Source: Mesorhizobium prunaredense (GTDB taxonomy: Bacteria > Pseudomonadota > Alphaproteobacteria > Rhizobiales > Rhizobiaceae). Taken from it: a stretch of 64,000 nt of DNA. The notes beneath the pieces were generated by a model. The model ran no database searches and was not told the origin of the DNA. It worked only from the letters and a program-made list of their open reading frames with translations. The stretch spans positions 158,173 to 222,172 of the forward strand of contig NZ_FTPD01000015.1 of the NCBI RefSeq assembly GCF_900156895.1, read 5' to 3'. Positions 37,542 through 45,140 of the stretch are shown here, piece after piece (the stretch's first letter is position 1; the number at the start of each line of letters is the position of its first letter). A program made the translations under genes and the position numbers.

Positions 37542-37639
37542 ACGGGCGGCTCTGGATCGGCTACGTCTGCGGCAATATGCGGACCTTGTTCGCCACGCTG
37601 GCATTCGGCGCCGGAGTGTCCGATATTCACGACAGCGCC

Positions 37640-38368
37640 ATGGACACGAACCGCAAGGACATACACAACTCCGACATTCCTGTGCTTTGCCGGAGCTGCG
37701 AGGCCCGGCACAAGGGAATGTGCGGCGTGCTCGATTCGGCCGAGCTTGTTGCGCTTTCTCGTCACACGCGCCTGGCCCGGCATTCTGCCGGAAAGGAACT
37801 CGCCGCGGAGGGCATGCCAGTCGAGTCCTATGCGAATGTAATGCGGGGCGTCGTCAAGCTGACCAAGGTGCTGGAAGACGGCCGCCAGCAGATCGTCGGG
37901 CTGCAGTTCGCCCCGGATTTCCTCGGGCGACTTTTCGCGCCTGACAGTGCCGTAACTGCCGAAGCTGCGTCCGACGTCGATCTCTGCCGCTTGTCGAAGA
38001 GTGGTCTGGAACGGTTGATCGCGGAGAACCCCAAGCTGGAGCGTCGGTTAATGGAGCAGACGCTCAGGGAACTCGATGAAGCCCGCGAATGGATGGTCAC
38101 GCTGGGGCGGAAGACAGCTGCCGAGAAGGTCGCCAGCTTCCTTTATCTCATCGCCACGCACCTCGATCCTTCGGCGGACAGCGAACAGAAGGGCCGCAAG
38201 TTTATTCTGCCTCTCACGCGCGGTGACGTTGCCGATTTCCTCGGGCTGACGATCGAGACCGTCTCGCGGCAGTTGTCCAGGCTCCGCGCGGAGAAAGTCA
38301 TTGCAATCAGCGCAGTGACCCAGGTCGATGTGCCCGATCTCGAGCGGCTCAGGAAGCGTTGTGGCTGA
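37640..38368 (+). CDS. fnrN: FNR-type oxygen-sensing regulator FnrN
   Basis: A 242-residue Crp/Fnr-family protein of the oxygen-sensing class. Cysteines at about 17, 20 and 28 (VLCRSCEARHKGMCGV) and about 116 (VDLCRLS) match the four ligands of the FNR [4Fe-4S] cluster. The cyclic-nucleotide-like fold follows, and the HTH is VADFLGLTIETVSRQLSRL with the FNR-type Glu and Ser-Arg that read TTGAT half sites. It activates microaerobic genes such as ccoNOQP when oxygen is low. ATG 37640 gives the normal FnrN N-terminus; in-frame upstream Met codons look too early. The FNR box at 37528 points to autoregulation. Confidence 0.95.
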   Translation: MDTNRKDIHNSDIPVLCRSCEARHKGMCGVLDSAELVALSRHTRLARHSAGKELAAEGMPVESYANVMRGVVKLTKVLEDGRQQIVGLQFAPDFLGRLFAPDSAVTAEAASDVDLCRLSKSGLERLIAENPKLERRLMEQTLRELDEAREWMVTLGRKTAAEKVASFLYLIATHLDPSADSEQKGRKFILPLTRGDVADFLGLTIETVSRQLSRLRAEKVIAISAVTQVDVPDLERLRKRCG

Positions 38369-38714
38369 ACGGATGGACCAGCGCCAGAAGCGGAACGAGG
38401 ATTTCCTTTTCGAACGCCACGTGAGCGGCCCTGCGGCATCGGCGAAGCATCGTTCCACGCCGTGAGCCTTGGTTGCCCAAAGCTTCTGTGTCGTGACGGA
38501 CATTGCCGCGGTCGGCCTTGCGGAGACGCGGGGGCGTTGTGGTCTGGCGCCCTCGAGCGAGGCTTCCGTCCTCTCTTTCAAGCCTGCGCTGATCGCAAAT
38601 CTTCCGGTCGCTTGCGGGCGACAGGGCAAGATGAGCTTGAACTCGCCGGCTTTGAGCTTCGAATCCAGCAGGTTCACGGCCGTTGCGAGGCGGTCTGCGT
38701 ATTTCAGGATACAC
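38349..38714 (-). pseudogene. Possible frameshifted remnant of a small hemerythrin-like gene
   Basis: On the minus strand, the last 24 residues before the stop at 38349 read HVAFEKEILVPLL then ALVHPFSHNAS, which resembles the last helix of hemerythrin-type HHE domains. The plausible upstream half, starting MCILKYADRLATAVN at 38716, is in a different frame. It overlaps the end of fnrN by 20 bases. The resemblance is weak, and the whole stretch may be non-coding. Confidence 0.2.
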
Positions 38715-38719
38715 ATAAG

Positions 38720-38747
38720 AAAAGCGGACCCCGCAGGGTCCGCTTTT
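38720..38747. terminator. Strong bidirectional hairpin terminator
   Basis: AAAAGCGGACCC and GGGTCCGCTTTT form a perfect 12-pair stem with a CGCA loop. The A-run and U-run on either side make it work in both directions. It lies between the fnrN side and the leftward small-gene pair ending at 38804. Confidence 0.92.
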
Positions 38748-38803
38748 CCGCTCACCGGGGGCTTGGGGGGCCGGTAAGCTAACTTGCCCGTGAAACGCTC
38801 AAA

Positions 38804-39037
38804 CTATAAGTGGCTTCCGTCGCCGTCGAAACTCACATCAAATCCGACATCGATCGCACTTTTCGCAATCAGGTCGCCAAGCTCGTGATCGGACAACTCG
38901 CATTGCGGGACGCGCTTTCTGACGACGTGGATAGCGTCGAGAGTGGAAACGGTTTGAAACTCCGAGTTGTCGATCAGGTACTGAGTAATGGTTCGTCGAA
39001 TTTGCGGCGAGACGTACTTTTGCCTGAGCGAAGTCAT
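38804..39037 (-). CDS. Small protein of unknown function, tandem paralog B
   Basis: A 77-residue protein I cannot assign to a family. It resembles the upstream neighbour: the shared pattern is an N-terminal IRRTI region, then FQTVSTLDAIHVVRKRVPQC, SDHELGDLIAKSAI and VSFDG. The neighbour has the matching FVSTTLGIRAIRTLLPKC, SDREIADLVAAASI and VAFDG. Its ATG (39037) overlaps the neighbour's stop as ATGA, so translation is coupled. The codon choice looks normal for the region. The terminator at 38720 closes the pair. One conserved Cys and a small alpha-helical fold are all that can be said. Confidence 0.75.
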   Translation of the reverse strand: MTSLRQKYVSPQIRRTITQYLIDNSEFQTVSTLDAIHVVRKRVPQCELSDHELGDLIAKSAIDVGFDVSFDGDGSHL

Positions 39038-39318
39038 TGCAAACTGCTTTCCGAGACACGCGCAAACGATCCGTCGTTTGCGGTCTCGATTTTCGATGTA
39101 CTTGTGATACCATCGAAGGCAACGGAAATATTACGTCGAATTGACGCGGCGGCGACGAGGTCCGCGATTTCCCTATCCGAAGCCGCGCACTTAGGCAGCA
39201 ACGTTCGGATAGCTCGGATGCCGAGGGTGGTTGATACGAACTGCGATTTGCCTCTGAAGGCGACGTAGGCTTCGGCAACGCTTTCGAGGGTGCGAACGAT
39301 TTGCGATGTGCGGATCAT
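39034..39318 (-). CDS. Small protein of unknown function, tandem paralog A
   Basis: A 94-residue protein, first of a coupled pair with the paralog at 38804. ATG 39318 is preceded by AGGAGG at eight bases, a perfect ribosome site, so I prefer it to the Met ten codons upstream. It shares the FVST...PKC...SDREIADLVAAASI...VAFDG pattern with its neighbour and has an extra C-terminal tail of about 20 residues. No family recognised. Two related small proteins made from one message suggest a heterodimer. Confidence 0.78.
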   Translation of the reverse strand: MIRTSQIVRTLESVAEAYVAFRGKSQFVSTTLGIRAIRTLLPKCAASDREIADLVAAASIRRNISVAFDGITSTSKIETANDGSFARVSESSLQ

Positions 39319-39406
39319 CAAGATGACCTCCTGAATCCGAGCCTTCACATCAATTTATGGCACCGCCAAACAGAAATTAAAGGCTCTGTTCGCGATCGAA
39401 CATTTG

Positions 39407-40108
39407 CTAGGCAGATGGCGCGCCCAGGTATCGTGCTTCCTCCGGTCCATAGGCCCCGCCCGTTAGCTTCATCAGCCCGGCGCGATCAACGATCGTGATC
39501 TCCGCACGTTTGGCGTGAATGAGACCCCGGTATTCGAGCATGTTGAGGGCGAGGGTGACCCCCGGCCGGCGAGCGCCAAGCATTGTCGCGAGGAATTCAT
39601 GCGTGAGTTGGAGCTTGTTTCCGTCAACCCGGTCATGGACCATCAGCAACCATCGTGCCAACCGCTCTTCGATTTTCGAGTACCCATTGACCAGCGCCGT
39701 CCGGGAAGCTTGGGCCAAGAATGAGTTCGCATAGCGAAGCAGCGACGATCGGAGTGTAGGGCTCTTCGACATTGCTGATCGAAGATTGTCGGCAGGCATT
39801 TTGGAACCTGCGCTTGCGACTTGAATGTAGGTCTCATTGGGCGGAGTGCTGTCGCCGAGCACGACGGTCATTCCGGTCATTCCATCGCGGCCAATGATAC
39901 CCACCTCTATCTGCCGATTTCCGCTCATGGTCGCGACGACGGATGCAATTCCCCACTCCGGAAAATAAACGTCTTGGATTGGCTCTCTAGCCTCCTCCAA
40001 GCTTGTTTTGATCGCGAGTTCGACGTGTCGAAGAGAGGGCTTCAAAAGCTCGAAATCCTCTTGCGAGAGGCTTTTCAAAAGTTCATTGCGAAGGCTTGAT
40101 TGGGGCAT
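39407..40108 (-). CDS. Crp/Fnr-family regulator without an Fe-S cluster motif
   Basis: A 233-residue Crp/Fnr-fold protein starting MPQSSLRNELLKSLSQEDFE. The cyclic-nucleotide-like domain includes DVYFPEWGIASVVATMSGN and VGIIGRDGMTGMTVVLG; the HTH is LATMLGARRPGVTLALNMLE. It has no N-terminal cysteines, so it senses neither oxygen in the FNR way nor, as far as visible, cAMP. This subgroup is very common in rhizobia and mostly uncharacterised. It is transcribed toward the pair of small proteins (88 bp gap) and could control them. Confidence 0.9.
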   Translation of the reverse strand: MPQSSLRNELLKSLSQEDFELLKPSLRHVELAIKTSLEEAREPIQDVYFPEWGIASVVATMSGNRQIEVGIIGRDGMTGMTVVLGDSTPPNETYIQVASAGSKMPADNLRSAMSKSPTLRSSLLRYANSFLAQASRTALVNGYSKIEERLARWLLMVHDRVDGNKLQLTHEFLATMLGARRPGVTLALNMLEYRGLIHAKRAEITIVDRAGLMKLTGGAYGPEEARYLGAPSA

Positions 40109-40593
40109 CGCTCTTGTCCCGTTTGCGGGTAAGAGCAAGTGCCTCTCACTGTCAGCCGAATCCGTAAAAACGACGGCTGATGTCCAACCCTACACCTTCC
40201 AACGGCGATTGGCGAATTCGCTGAGGAGAGCAATTTTTCGTCGCGTCGCGGCCTGGCTACAGTGGAGCACTGGTCGGCAGAGCGGGATGCCTTGGAGCAG
40301 CTTCCCCGAACGAAACCGGACGTCGATTCATCCGACACGCAATGGCAGCCCTCAGGCGCAATCCGATGGGTCGGTCAATTTCGGCTTTCCACTCGATGGA
40401 GCTTTATATAGCTGTTCCAGTTTTGGGCCGGAAGCAGTCGGTCCCCTTGTGGCGCAGGAAGAAGGATAGCGTAAGCTCAACCTCCAAGGGCCGATGTCGT
40501 GAGTTGACCGAACCGGAAGTTCGATCTACGCCGCTTGGTGCCATATGCGGGCGTGGTACACCGCCTCCATCCGGGCCTGGAACTCTGTGTGCG
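40109..40593. other. Gap of about 485 bp between Crp/Fnr and methyltransferase genes
   Basis: No convincing gene on either strand; the long plus-strand frame crossing it is antisense to the methyltransferase gene. A TTTATATAG stretch near 40406 is AT-rich but has no clear promoter partner. It must hold the promoter of the leftward regulator gene. Confidence 0.45.
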
Positions 40594-41220
40594 TCACGCG
40601 CGCCTGGCCCGAACGCTCAGCCACCGATCATCCGGCTTTCCGATGCACCGACGTACCTCGCTGACGATCCAGCCGGCGTCTGTGACTGCAGACCGCAGGG
40701 CAGACTCGCGCCAGTACGTCTCGACGTAGCGCCGAGGCGCTGCAGCGCTGCCTTGTGTGGACACATCCTTGCCATCGCCCTCTCTAACCGAGGCGTGCAG
40801 TCGGCCACCGGGCCGGGTCGCCTCGGCAAGCCGTCCAAGCACCGTGCCGAAATCCTCGCGCGCGACATGGATCAGGCAGGCACAGGCCCAGATCCCGTCG
40901 TACGGCGTGCCGGGACGCTGCGGGTCGGCCAGGTCTTCGGTCAGCGGGTCCAACAGGTCGGCCTCGAAGCCGCTCTCGCGAAGCAGTTCGACGAAACCCT
41001 TCGAAATGTCGGTGCGCCGGACGCTGATCCCCCGCTTCTCAAGCTCAAGTGCATCTCGCCCGCCACCGCTTCCGATCTCCAGCACCCTGCCCGAGCCACC
41101 CAGCCCGGTCACGAACGCATCGATCTCGGTCGCGACCCATTCGGGCATCGCCGCGGCCTCGGCAGCGTACTCCGCCGCGACCGCATCATAGGACCGCACG
41201 GTATCCCGGTCGGTGCTCAT
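40594..41220 (-). CDS. Class I SAM-dependent methyltransferase
   Basis: A 208-residue Rossmann-fold methyltransferase. Motif I is RVLEIGSGGGRDALELEKRG (about 45-64), followed by VRRTDISKGFVELL, the DGIWACACLIHVAREDFG block of motif IV, and LAEATRPGGRLHASVREGDG. This is the general Methyltransf_11/25 type; acceptor unknown. It is a single gene, divergent from the flavin-reductase-like gene, near the anaerobic regulators, with no visible link to them. Confidence 0.9.
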   Translation of the reverse strand: MSTDRDTVRSYDAVAAEYAAEAAAMPEWVATEIDAFVTGLGGSGRVLEIGSGGGRDALELEKRGISVRRTDISKGFVELLRESGFEADLLDPLTEDLADPQRPGTPYDGIWACACLIHVAREDFGTVLGRLAEATRPGGRLHASVREGDGKDVSTQGSAAAPRRYVETYWRESALRSAVTDAGWIVSEVRRCIGKPDDRWLSVRARRA

Positions 41221-41423
41221 CCTGGCGCTTCTCCTTCAAGACAAGAGGCCCGATGAGCGAGAGCCCATCAGCCCGTTGCGCCCCTTACACTTTCGGCGGT
41301 TGGTGACATCGCGGGCGATTTGCTTCCCAGCCGTAACGGAAATTCGATCTTTGACACTACCGGGCAGCCACGCTGGTTGACACTTCGAAGCGACGTTTGG
41401 TCGGGAGTTGTCACCGAGGGACA

Positions 41424-41437
41424 TTGATCTGAGACAA
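41424..41437 (+). promoter_or_regulatory. Imperfect FNR-type box upstream of the PNPOx-like gene
   Basis: TTGATCTGAGACAA keeps the left half TTGAT and the terminal CAA of the TTGAT-N4-ATCAA consensus, but the right half has GA in place of AT. It is 52 bp before the ATG at 41490, a normal place for an FNR-activated promoter. This is moderate evidence only. Confidence 0.45.
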
Positions 41438-41489
41438 CGACGATTGTGTGCGACGCGCGCATTGTGAGACTTCGATGAGGAGTTCCGCC

Positions 41490-41939
41490 ATGATAATTCG
41501 ACAACTATCCCTCGCCCAATGCACCGCCCTGATTTCTGAGAATCGGCTCGCCCGGCTCGCCTGCTCGTCCGGTAACCAGCCCTACCTTGTGCCAATCTAC
41601 TACGCCTACGACGATAGATGCACCTATTCCTTCACTATGCCGGGCCGAAAGCTGGACACCATGCGGGGCAACCCTCAAGTGGCGCTTCTGGTCGAGGAAA
41701 AAGGTGAGGCCCGTTCTTGGAAGAGCGTCGTCGCCGAAGGCCGCTTCGAGGAGTTGCCCGACCGCATTGACATCAAACGAGAGCGCGACCGGGCCTGGTC
41801 TCTGCTCAGCCAGCACGCCAACTGGTGGGAACCCGGCGCGCTGAAGCCCGTCATTGCACCGCTCGTCGACCATCCTTCGCACGTCTTCTTTCGAATCCAT
41901 GTCGAGCGGATGTCCGGGCGCGAGGCCCATGAGAAATGA
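41490..41939 (+). CDS. Pyridoxamine 5'-phosphate oxidase-like flavin-binding protein
   Basis: A 149-residue split-barrel protein of the PNPOx-like/NimA group. It has ISENRLARLACSSGNQPYLV near the N-terminus, FTMPGRKLDTMRGNPQVALL, WKSVVAEGRFEELPD and a C-terminal FFRIHVERMSGREA. These proteins bind FMN or heme and may reduce small molecules; family members near FNR-type genes respond to low oxygen. ATG 41490 follows GAGGAG at normal distance. A degenerate FNR box lies 52 bp upstream. Confidence 0.9.
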   Translation: MIIRQLSLAQCTALISENRLARLACSSGNQPYLVPIYYAYDDRCTYSFTMPGRKLDTMRGNPQVALLVEEKGEARSWKSVVAEGRFEELPDRIDIKRERDRAWSLLSQHANWWEPGALKPVIAPLVDHPSHVFFRIHVERMSGREAHEK

Positions 41940-42194
41940 GGCAGAGCGGCGGATGCGCGTCGACGTCGAGCGTCACAGGAGCTACTCGACCAGCAGGGCG
42001 AACGCCTTCCTGACGGCCGCCCGGTGCGGTTGGCGCCAGACCCACTGTCAGATCAAGACAAGCAGCGTCATCCGGCGCGGCAGCTGCCACGAAACCAAAA
42101 TGGGAAGCGTTCAACTCAATAGCAGTCCCGTCACGGCCCGCGTGAACGGCTCTCTCTGGATCACGTGCGGCGCTGACCGCGCTTGTAACCTGCG

Positions 42195-42440
42195 CTAGGA
42201 AGGTGGCCCAACTTCCTGGATGTGAAGCTTCGCGGATGATTGGGCAGGCCTTCGCAAGGAATCAGGAACGACGCCTGGCGCGGCCTCCGGCAGCCAGTTC
42301 TCCAAGAGCCGCCGGTCCTCCTTGGAAAAGGAAGACCGGCGGACGAGGTCGGCGAAGCTGTGGCCCGGGTGGCAGCGGTCATATCGCCGCGACGTTTCCT
42401 CCCAGAACGCGGGATCGTGGTCGGCGCGCCTTGGCGCCAA
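42195..42440 (-). CDS. Small conserved-looking protein of unknown function, start uncertain
   Basis: An 81-residue frame whose core [20 protein letters not shown] and [20 protein letters not shown] looks like a real soluble alpha-helical protein and recalls small hypothetical proteins in rhizobial low-oxygen clusters. The only start in frame is TTG 42440. A strong AAGGAGG site and GTG lie about 45 bp further upstream but in another frame (reading TDRADRQAW), so a frameshift near 42440 is likely. It directly follows the broken pseudoazurin gene on the same strand. I would treat it as damaged or as having an unusual start. Confidence 0.45.
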   Translation of the reverse strand: MAPRRADHDPAFWEETSRRYDRCHPGHSFADLVRRSSFSKEDRRLLENWLPEAAPGVVPDSLRRPAQSSAKLHIQEVGPPS

Positions 42441-42525
42441 GCCTGCCTGTCCGCTCGGTCCGTCACTTCCGCCTCCTTGACGCGGCCCCCGCCGTCCGCG
42501 CCATTTCGCGTCTGTTGGCCCCGCG

Positions 42526-42967
42526 CTACTTGGCCGCCACGGCCTGGCCGAAGAGTTCGGCGAACACGGCTTTGGCCTTGCCCGTCTGCTTGACGGCCTT
42601 CGCTGCGTCGAGGTTGACCGGCTGGCCCACCTCGATCAGGGCGATTGCCCATTCCGTAGTGCGGCGCACACTTGACGCCGTAGACGCCTTCCTTATCGAG
42701 CGTTACCGTGAAGACCTCGTTGAACTTGCTCTTGAAGGCCTCGGCGCCTTCCGGGAGCATGCCTTTGATCGTTTCCACGTTGTGGCCCTTGTCGGTCGGC
42801 ACTTAGCGAATGGTGTCGCCGGGGGCGGCGCTGACGAAGTCGGGTTGGAACACCATCGCACCCTTCTCGCCCTTGTTCAGCATCGTGACCTCGATTTCGG
42901 CCGCGCCAGCCGCGCCCACGGTCGCGACGGCCGCGCCTAGCGCCAGTGCTGCGATGAGCTTCTTCAT
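42526..42967 (-). pseudogene. Pseudoazurin, broken by a stop codon and a frameshift
   Basis: The frame from ATG 42967 starts with a signal peptide (MKKLIAALALGAAVATVGA) and the mature start AEIEVTMLNKGEKGAMVFQP. At about residue 55, where pseudoazurins have an aromatic residue in the block ending VPTDKGHN, a TAA stop appears after GDTIR. Reading on in the same frame gives [20 protein letters not shown] and [14 protein letters not shown], with the copper ligands His, Cys, His and Met in place. Then a shift of frame near 42645 turns the end [18 protein letters not shown] into another phase until the normal stop at 42526. Intact, it would be a periplasmic copper electron donor to nitrite or N2O reductase. 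An NNR box upstream is still present. Confidence 0.88.
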
Positions 42968-43040
42968 TTTCTTGGTCCTTTCCTGGTATGCGGCTCCAAT
43001 GCCGTTGATGGCTTGATAGCGCGTGACGCCAACAGGCAGT

Positions 43041-43054
43041 TTGCGCTGGCGCAA
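43041..43054. promoter_or_regulatory. NNR-type box between the pseudoazurin and nnrR-like genes
   Basis: TTGCGCTGGCGCAA is a perfect palindrome TTGCG-N4-CGCAA, the type bound by NnrR/Dnr regulators. It lies 73 bp before the pseudoazurin start and 65 bp before the regulator start, so it could serve either. Confidence 0.7.
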
Positions 43055-43119
43055 ATAGCCGCTAGAAATCGAACAGGAGCAGCGCCCCACAGGAGCGCCC
43101 CAGACTGGAAGCGAAGACA

Positions 43120-43827
43120 ATGCCTCTCGACAGGTCCCTGATTTCGGGATTGCCCGCGTTTGCCGGCCTCGACGGCAAAGACCTCGATGCTATTCTCTCG
43201 CGGGCGCGGTCCTCCCGCTTTCCCAAGGATTCGGAGGTGTTCGGACAAGAGGAGGAGGCCACCTCCTTCTTCCTGCTCCTGTCGGGCCATATCCGCGTCG
43301 TCCGCACTTCGCCCGAAGGACATCAGGTGATCGCGCGATACATCACTGAGGGTGAACTCTTCGGCATCGCCATTGCAATGGGCAGGACGACCTATCCGGC
43401 GTCCGCGGTCGCGGCGGTTGATTGCGTCGTCCTCGCCTGGCCCAATTCCGCGTGGGCAGAACTGCAATCGCGTTTCCCGGCGTTCGGGGCCAGTGCCTAC
43501 CGCACGATCGGTTCCCGCCTCCAGGAAACCCAGGCGCAAGTCATGGAGATGTCGACCCAGCAGGTCGAGCAGCGCATCGCCCACGCGTTGCTTCGTATCG
43601 TCAGCCAGTCCGGACGAAAGACGCCAGAGGGGATCGAGATCGACTTTCCAATCACTCGTCAGGACATCGCGGAGATGACCGGAACGACGCTCCATACGGT
43701 CAGCAGGCTGCTCAGCGCCTGGGAAGACCAGGGTATAGTAAGGAGCGGGCGCCAGAAGGTCACCGTGACTGACCCGCATGCGCTCATGCTGGTGTCTGAG
43801 CACAGGCGCAAGGGGCCGGCTGCATAG
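43120..43827 (+). CDS. nnrR: Crp/Fnr-family regulator, NnrR/Dnr-like
   Basis: A 235-residue Crp/Fnr protein without the FNR cysteine cluster. The N-terminal sensor region includes FFLLLSGHIRVVRTSPEGHQ and YITEGELFGIAIAMGR; the HTH is RQDIAEMTGTTLHTVSRLLS. Lack of Cys, the HTH and the TTGCG-N4-CGCAA boxes on both sides of its neighbourhood fit the NO-responsive NnrR/Dnr group, which activates nitrite and NO reductase genes through heme. It diverges from the broken pseudoazurin. It might respond to NO or to another signal; the name is a best guess. Confidence 0.82.
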   Translation: MPLDRSLISGLPAFAGLDGKDLDAILSRARSSRFPKDSEVFGQEEEATSFFLLLSGHIRVVRTSPEGHQVIARYITEGELFGIAIAMGRTTYPASAVAAVDCVVLAWPNSAWAELQSRFPAFGASAYRTIGSRLQETQAQVMEMSTQQVEQRIAHALLRIVSQSGRKTPEGIEIDFPITRQDIAEMTGTTLHTVSRLLSAWEDQGIVRSGRQKVTVTDPHALMLVSEHRRKGPAA

Positions 43828-44136
43828 CGCCGCCGTCACGTCGCAGCCATAAACGGACGCGTTCAATACGAGCTTTGTAGAATGGGGAGCAATCGGGGGT
43901 TCCGATAAGTTCCCACCGTCGAGTCGCGTCGGAAGCCGACTCTACGAAAAGGGCCAGGTGAATGATGGCCAACTCCGGTCGCGTCCCGCAAACTTTGATC
44001 TGGATCAAGACGCATTCAGCAGCGAGCGGTAATCGACATCAGCCAAACGTTTGGAATTCCAATGATCTCGGTGACAGATCCGCTATTTTGCCAACTGCCT
44101 CTCCGGATGGAGCGTGCCGCATGCGGCGCATGCGGT
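43828..44136. other. Convergent gap with an orphan FNR box
   Basis: About 310 bp between the stops of the rightward regulator gene and the leftward DUF1858 gene. No protein frame is convincing. It contains the perfect FNR box at 43995, which is odd because no gene starts nearby. Confidence 0.55.
43995..44008 (+). promoter_or_regulatory. Perfect FNR box without an obvious target gene
   Basis: TTGATCTGGATCAA is an exact match to TTGAT-N4-ATCAA. Genes on both sides end toward it. On the plus strand, TAATCG about 22 bases downstream could be a -10, which would drive a transcript antisense to the DUF1858 gene. The direction is a guess. Confidence 0.65.
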
Positions 44137-44400
44137 TCAAAGCGCCGCGACGCCGTCACCGAGGAAGACCGACGGCGCGTTCGCAAGCGGATCGCTGCTT
44201 ACCGCCTTGAGAAGTTCCTGGGAGAAGGATTCCAGGTCGACCCGATGGGCGTGGCATGCGTCGGCGACCGTATGGAAGATTCCGATCGGACAGCCGATGC
44301 AGAGCATTCTGTTGCGGATCATGACCCTTATGGTTGCCGGCCATCTCCGCATGATCTCGTCGACCGTCATATCGGGATCGATGGTTTCGAGTTGGTTCAC
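44137..44400 (-). CDS. DUF1858 domain protein
   Basis: An 87-residue DUF1858 protein. The core is TVDEIMRRWPATIRVMIRNR and MLCIGCPIGIFHTVADACHA, with the Cys-x-x-Cys pair (about 34 and 37) typical of the family, which occurs near hybrid-cluster and hemerythrin-like NO-response proteins. GTG 44400 is the start: GGAG sits nine bases before it and the protein then begins NQLETIDPDMTV. An NNR box is 52 bp upstream, so it is probably induced by NO under low oxygen. Function: unknown, perhaps redox or iron-sulfur repair. Confidence 0.88.
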   Translation of the reverse strand: MNQLETIDPDMTVDEIMRRWPATIRVMIRNRMLCIGCPIGIFHTVADACHAHRVDLESFSQELLKAVSSDPLANAPSVFLGDGVAAL

Positions 44401-44451
44401 GATAGTCGTCTCCAAAGAAGACCATCTAAACCGTCCGCCTCGCCCGGAACT

Positions 44452-44465
44452 TTGCGCAGGCGCAA
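44452..44465. promoter_or_regulatory. NNR-type box between the DUF1858 and truncated-hemoglobin genes
   Basis: TTGCGCAGGCGCAA is a perfect TTGCG-N4-CGCAA palindrome, 52 bp before the GTG of the DUF1858 gene and 99 bp before the globin ATG. It fits NnrR-type activation of the DUF1858 gene and perhaps the globin. Confidence 0.72.
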
Positions 44466-44564
44466 ACAAATGGCGGAACGAGAGGGCTGGGACGAACTGC
44501 GCGCTTGCCGTGCGGAAGTCTGGCACCTAAAAGTAGCAGACACGATACCACTTTGTGTGCTGCG

Positions 44565-45008
44565 ATGATTTCTGCTGTTTACGATCGCGCCCGTCCGCAG
44601 GCAGAAATGCCGCTGTCCCACCCGTTGGTCGACCGCGTGTTCATCGGCGCGCTTGTCCGCGATTTCTACGTCCGCGTCAGGTCGGATGCTCGCCTCGGAC
44701 CCGTCTTCGCTGCGGAAATCCACGGCGACTGGGAACCGCATCTGGAGAAGATGACCGACTTCTGGTGTTCGGTCATTCTGAAGAATGGCGCGTACAGCGG
44801 CCGCCCCGTGCCTGCGCACATCAAGCTGAAGCAGGTGCGCGAGGAGGATTTCGACGTATGGCTCGGTCATTTCCGCAAGACCGTCGAAGAGCGATGCCCG
44901 CCTGAGGTAGCCGAAGTGTTCGTCGACCGCGCCGAAAGGATCGCGCGGAGCTTGAAGGTCGCCATGTTTTTCCGGCTTGAGCCCCCGACCGCGGGGGCGG
45001 CGGGATGA
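44565..45008 (+). CDS. Group III truncated hemoglobin
   Basis: A 147-residue truncated globin. The body is HPLVDRVFIGALVRDFYVRV (B10 Tyr about 35), RLGPVFAAEIHGDWEPHLEK (E-helix), FWCSVILKNGAYSGRPV and the proximal His in PAHIKLKQ (about 85). Group III globins bind O2 and NO and are thought to detoxify NO or buffer O2. ATG 44565 was chosen as first in-frame Met near the promoter; ATG 44607 (MPLSHPL) would also give a full globin. It is divergent from the DUF1858 gene over the NNR box. Confidence 0.92.
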   Translation: MISAVYDRARPQAEMPLSHPLVDRVFIGALVRDFYVRVRSDARLGPVFAAEIHGDWEPHLEKMTDFWCSVILKNGAYSGRPVPAHIKLKQVREEDFDVWLGHFRKTVEERCPPEVAEVFVDRAERIARSLKVAMFFRLEPPTAGAAG

Positions 45009-45140
45009 TAAACTTGGAAGGGCAGACTTTTCCCGAGACGACGGCTTTCGTAGCGGCGTTTTGGGCGGGCATGCTCGCGCTGACGTCGCATTTTCGTCTA
45101 GGATGGGTTCTTTCTCCGATGAGAACCAGGAATCCGCGGG

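Noticed and set aside
40342..41256. Plus-strand frame of 304 codons across the methyltransferase gene
   Set aside because: It is antisense to a clear SAM methyltransferase, with no domain and no ribosome site.
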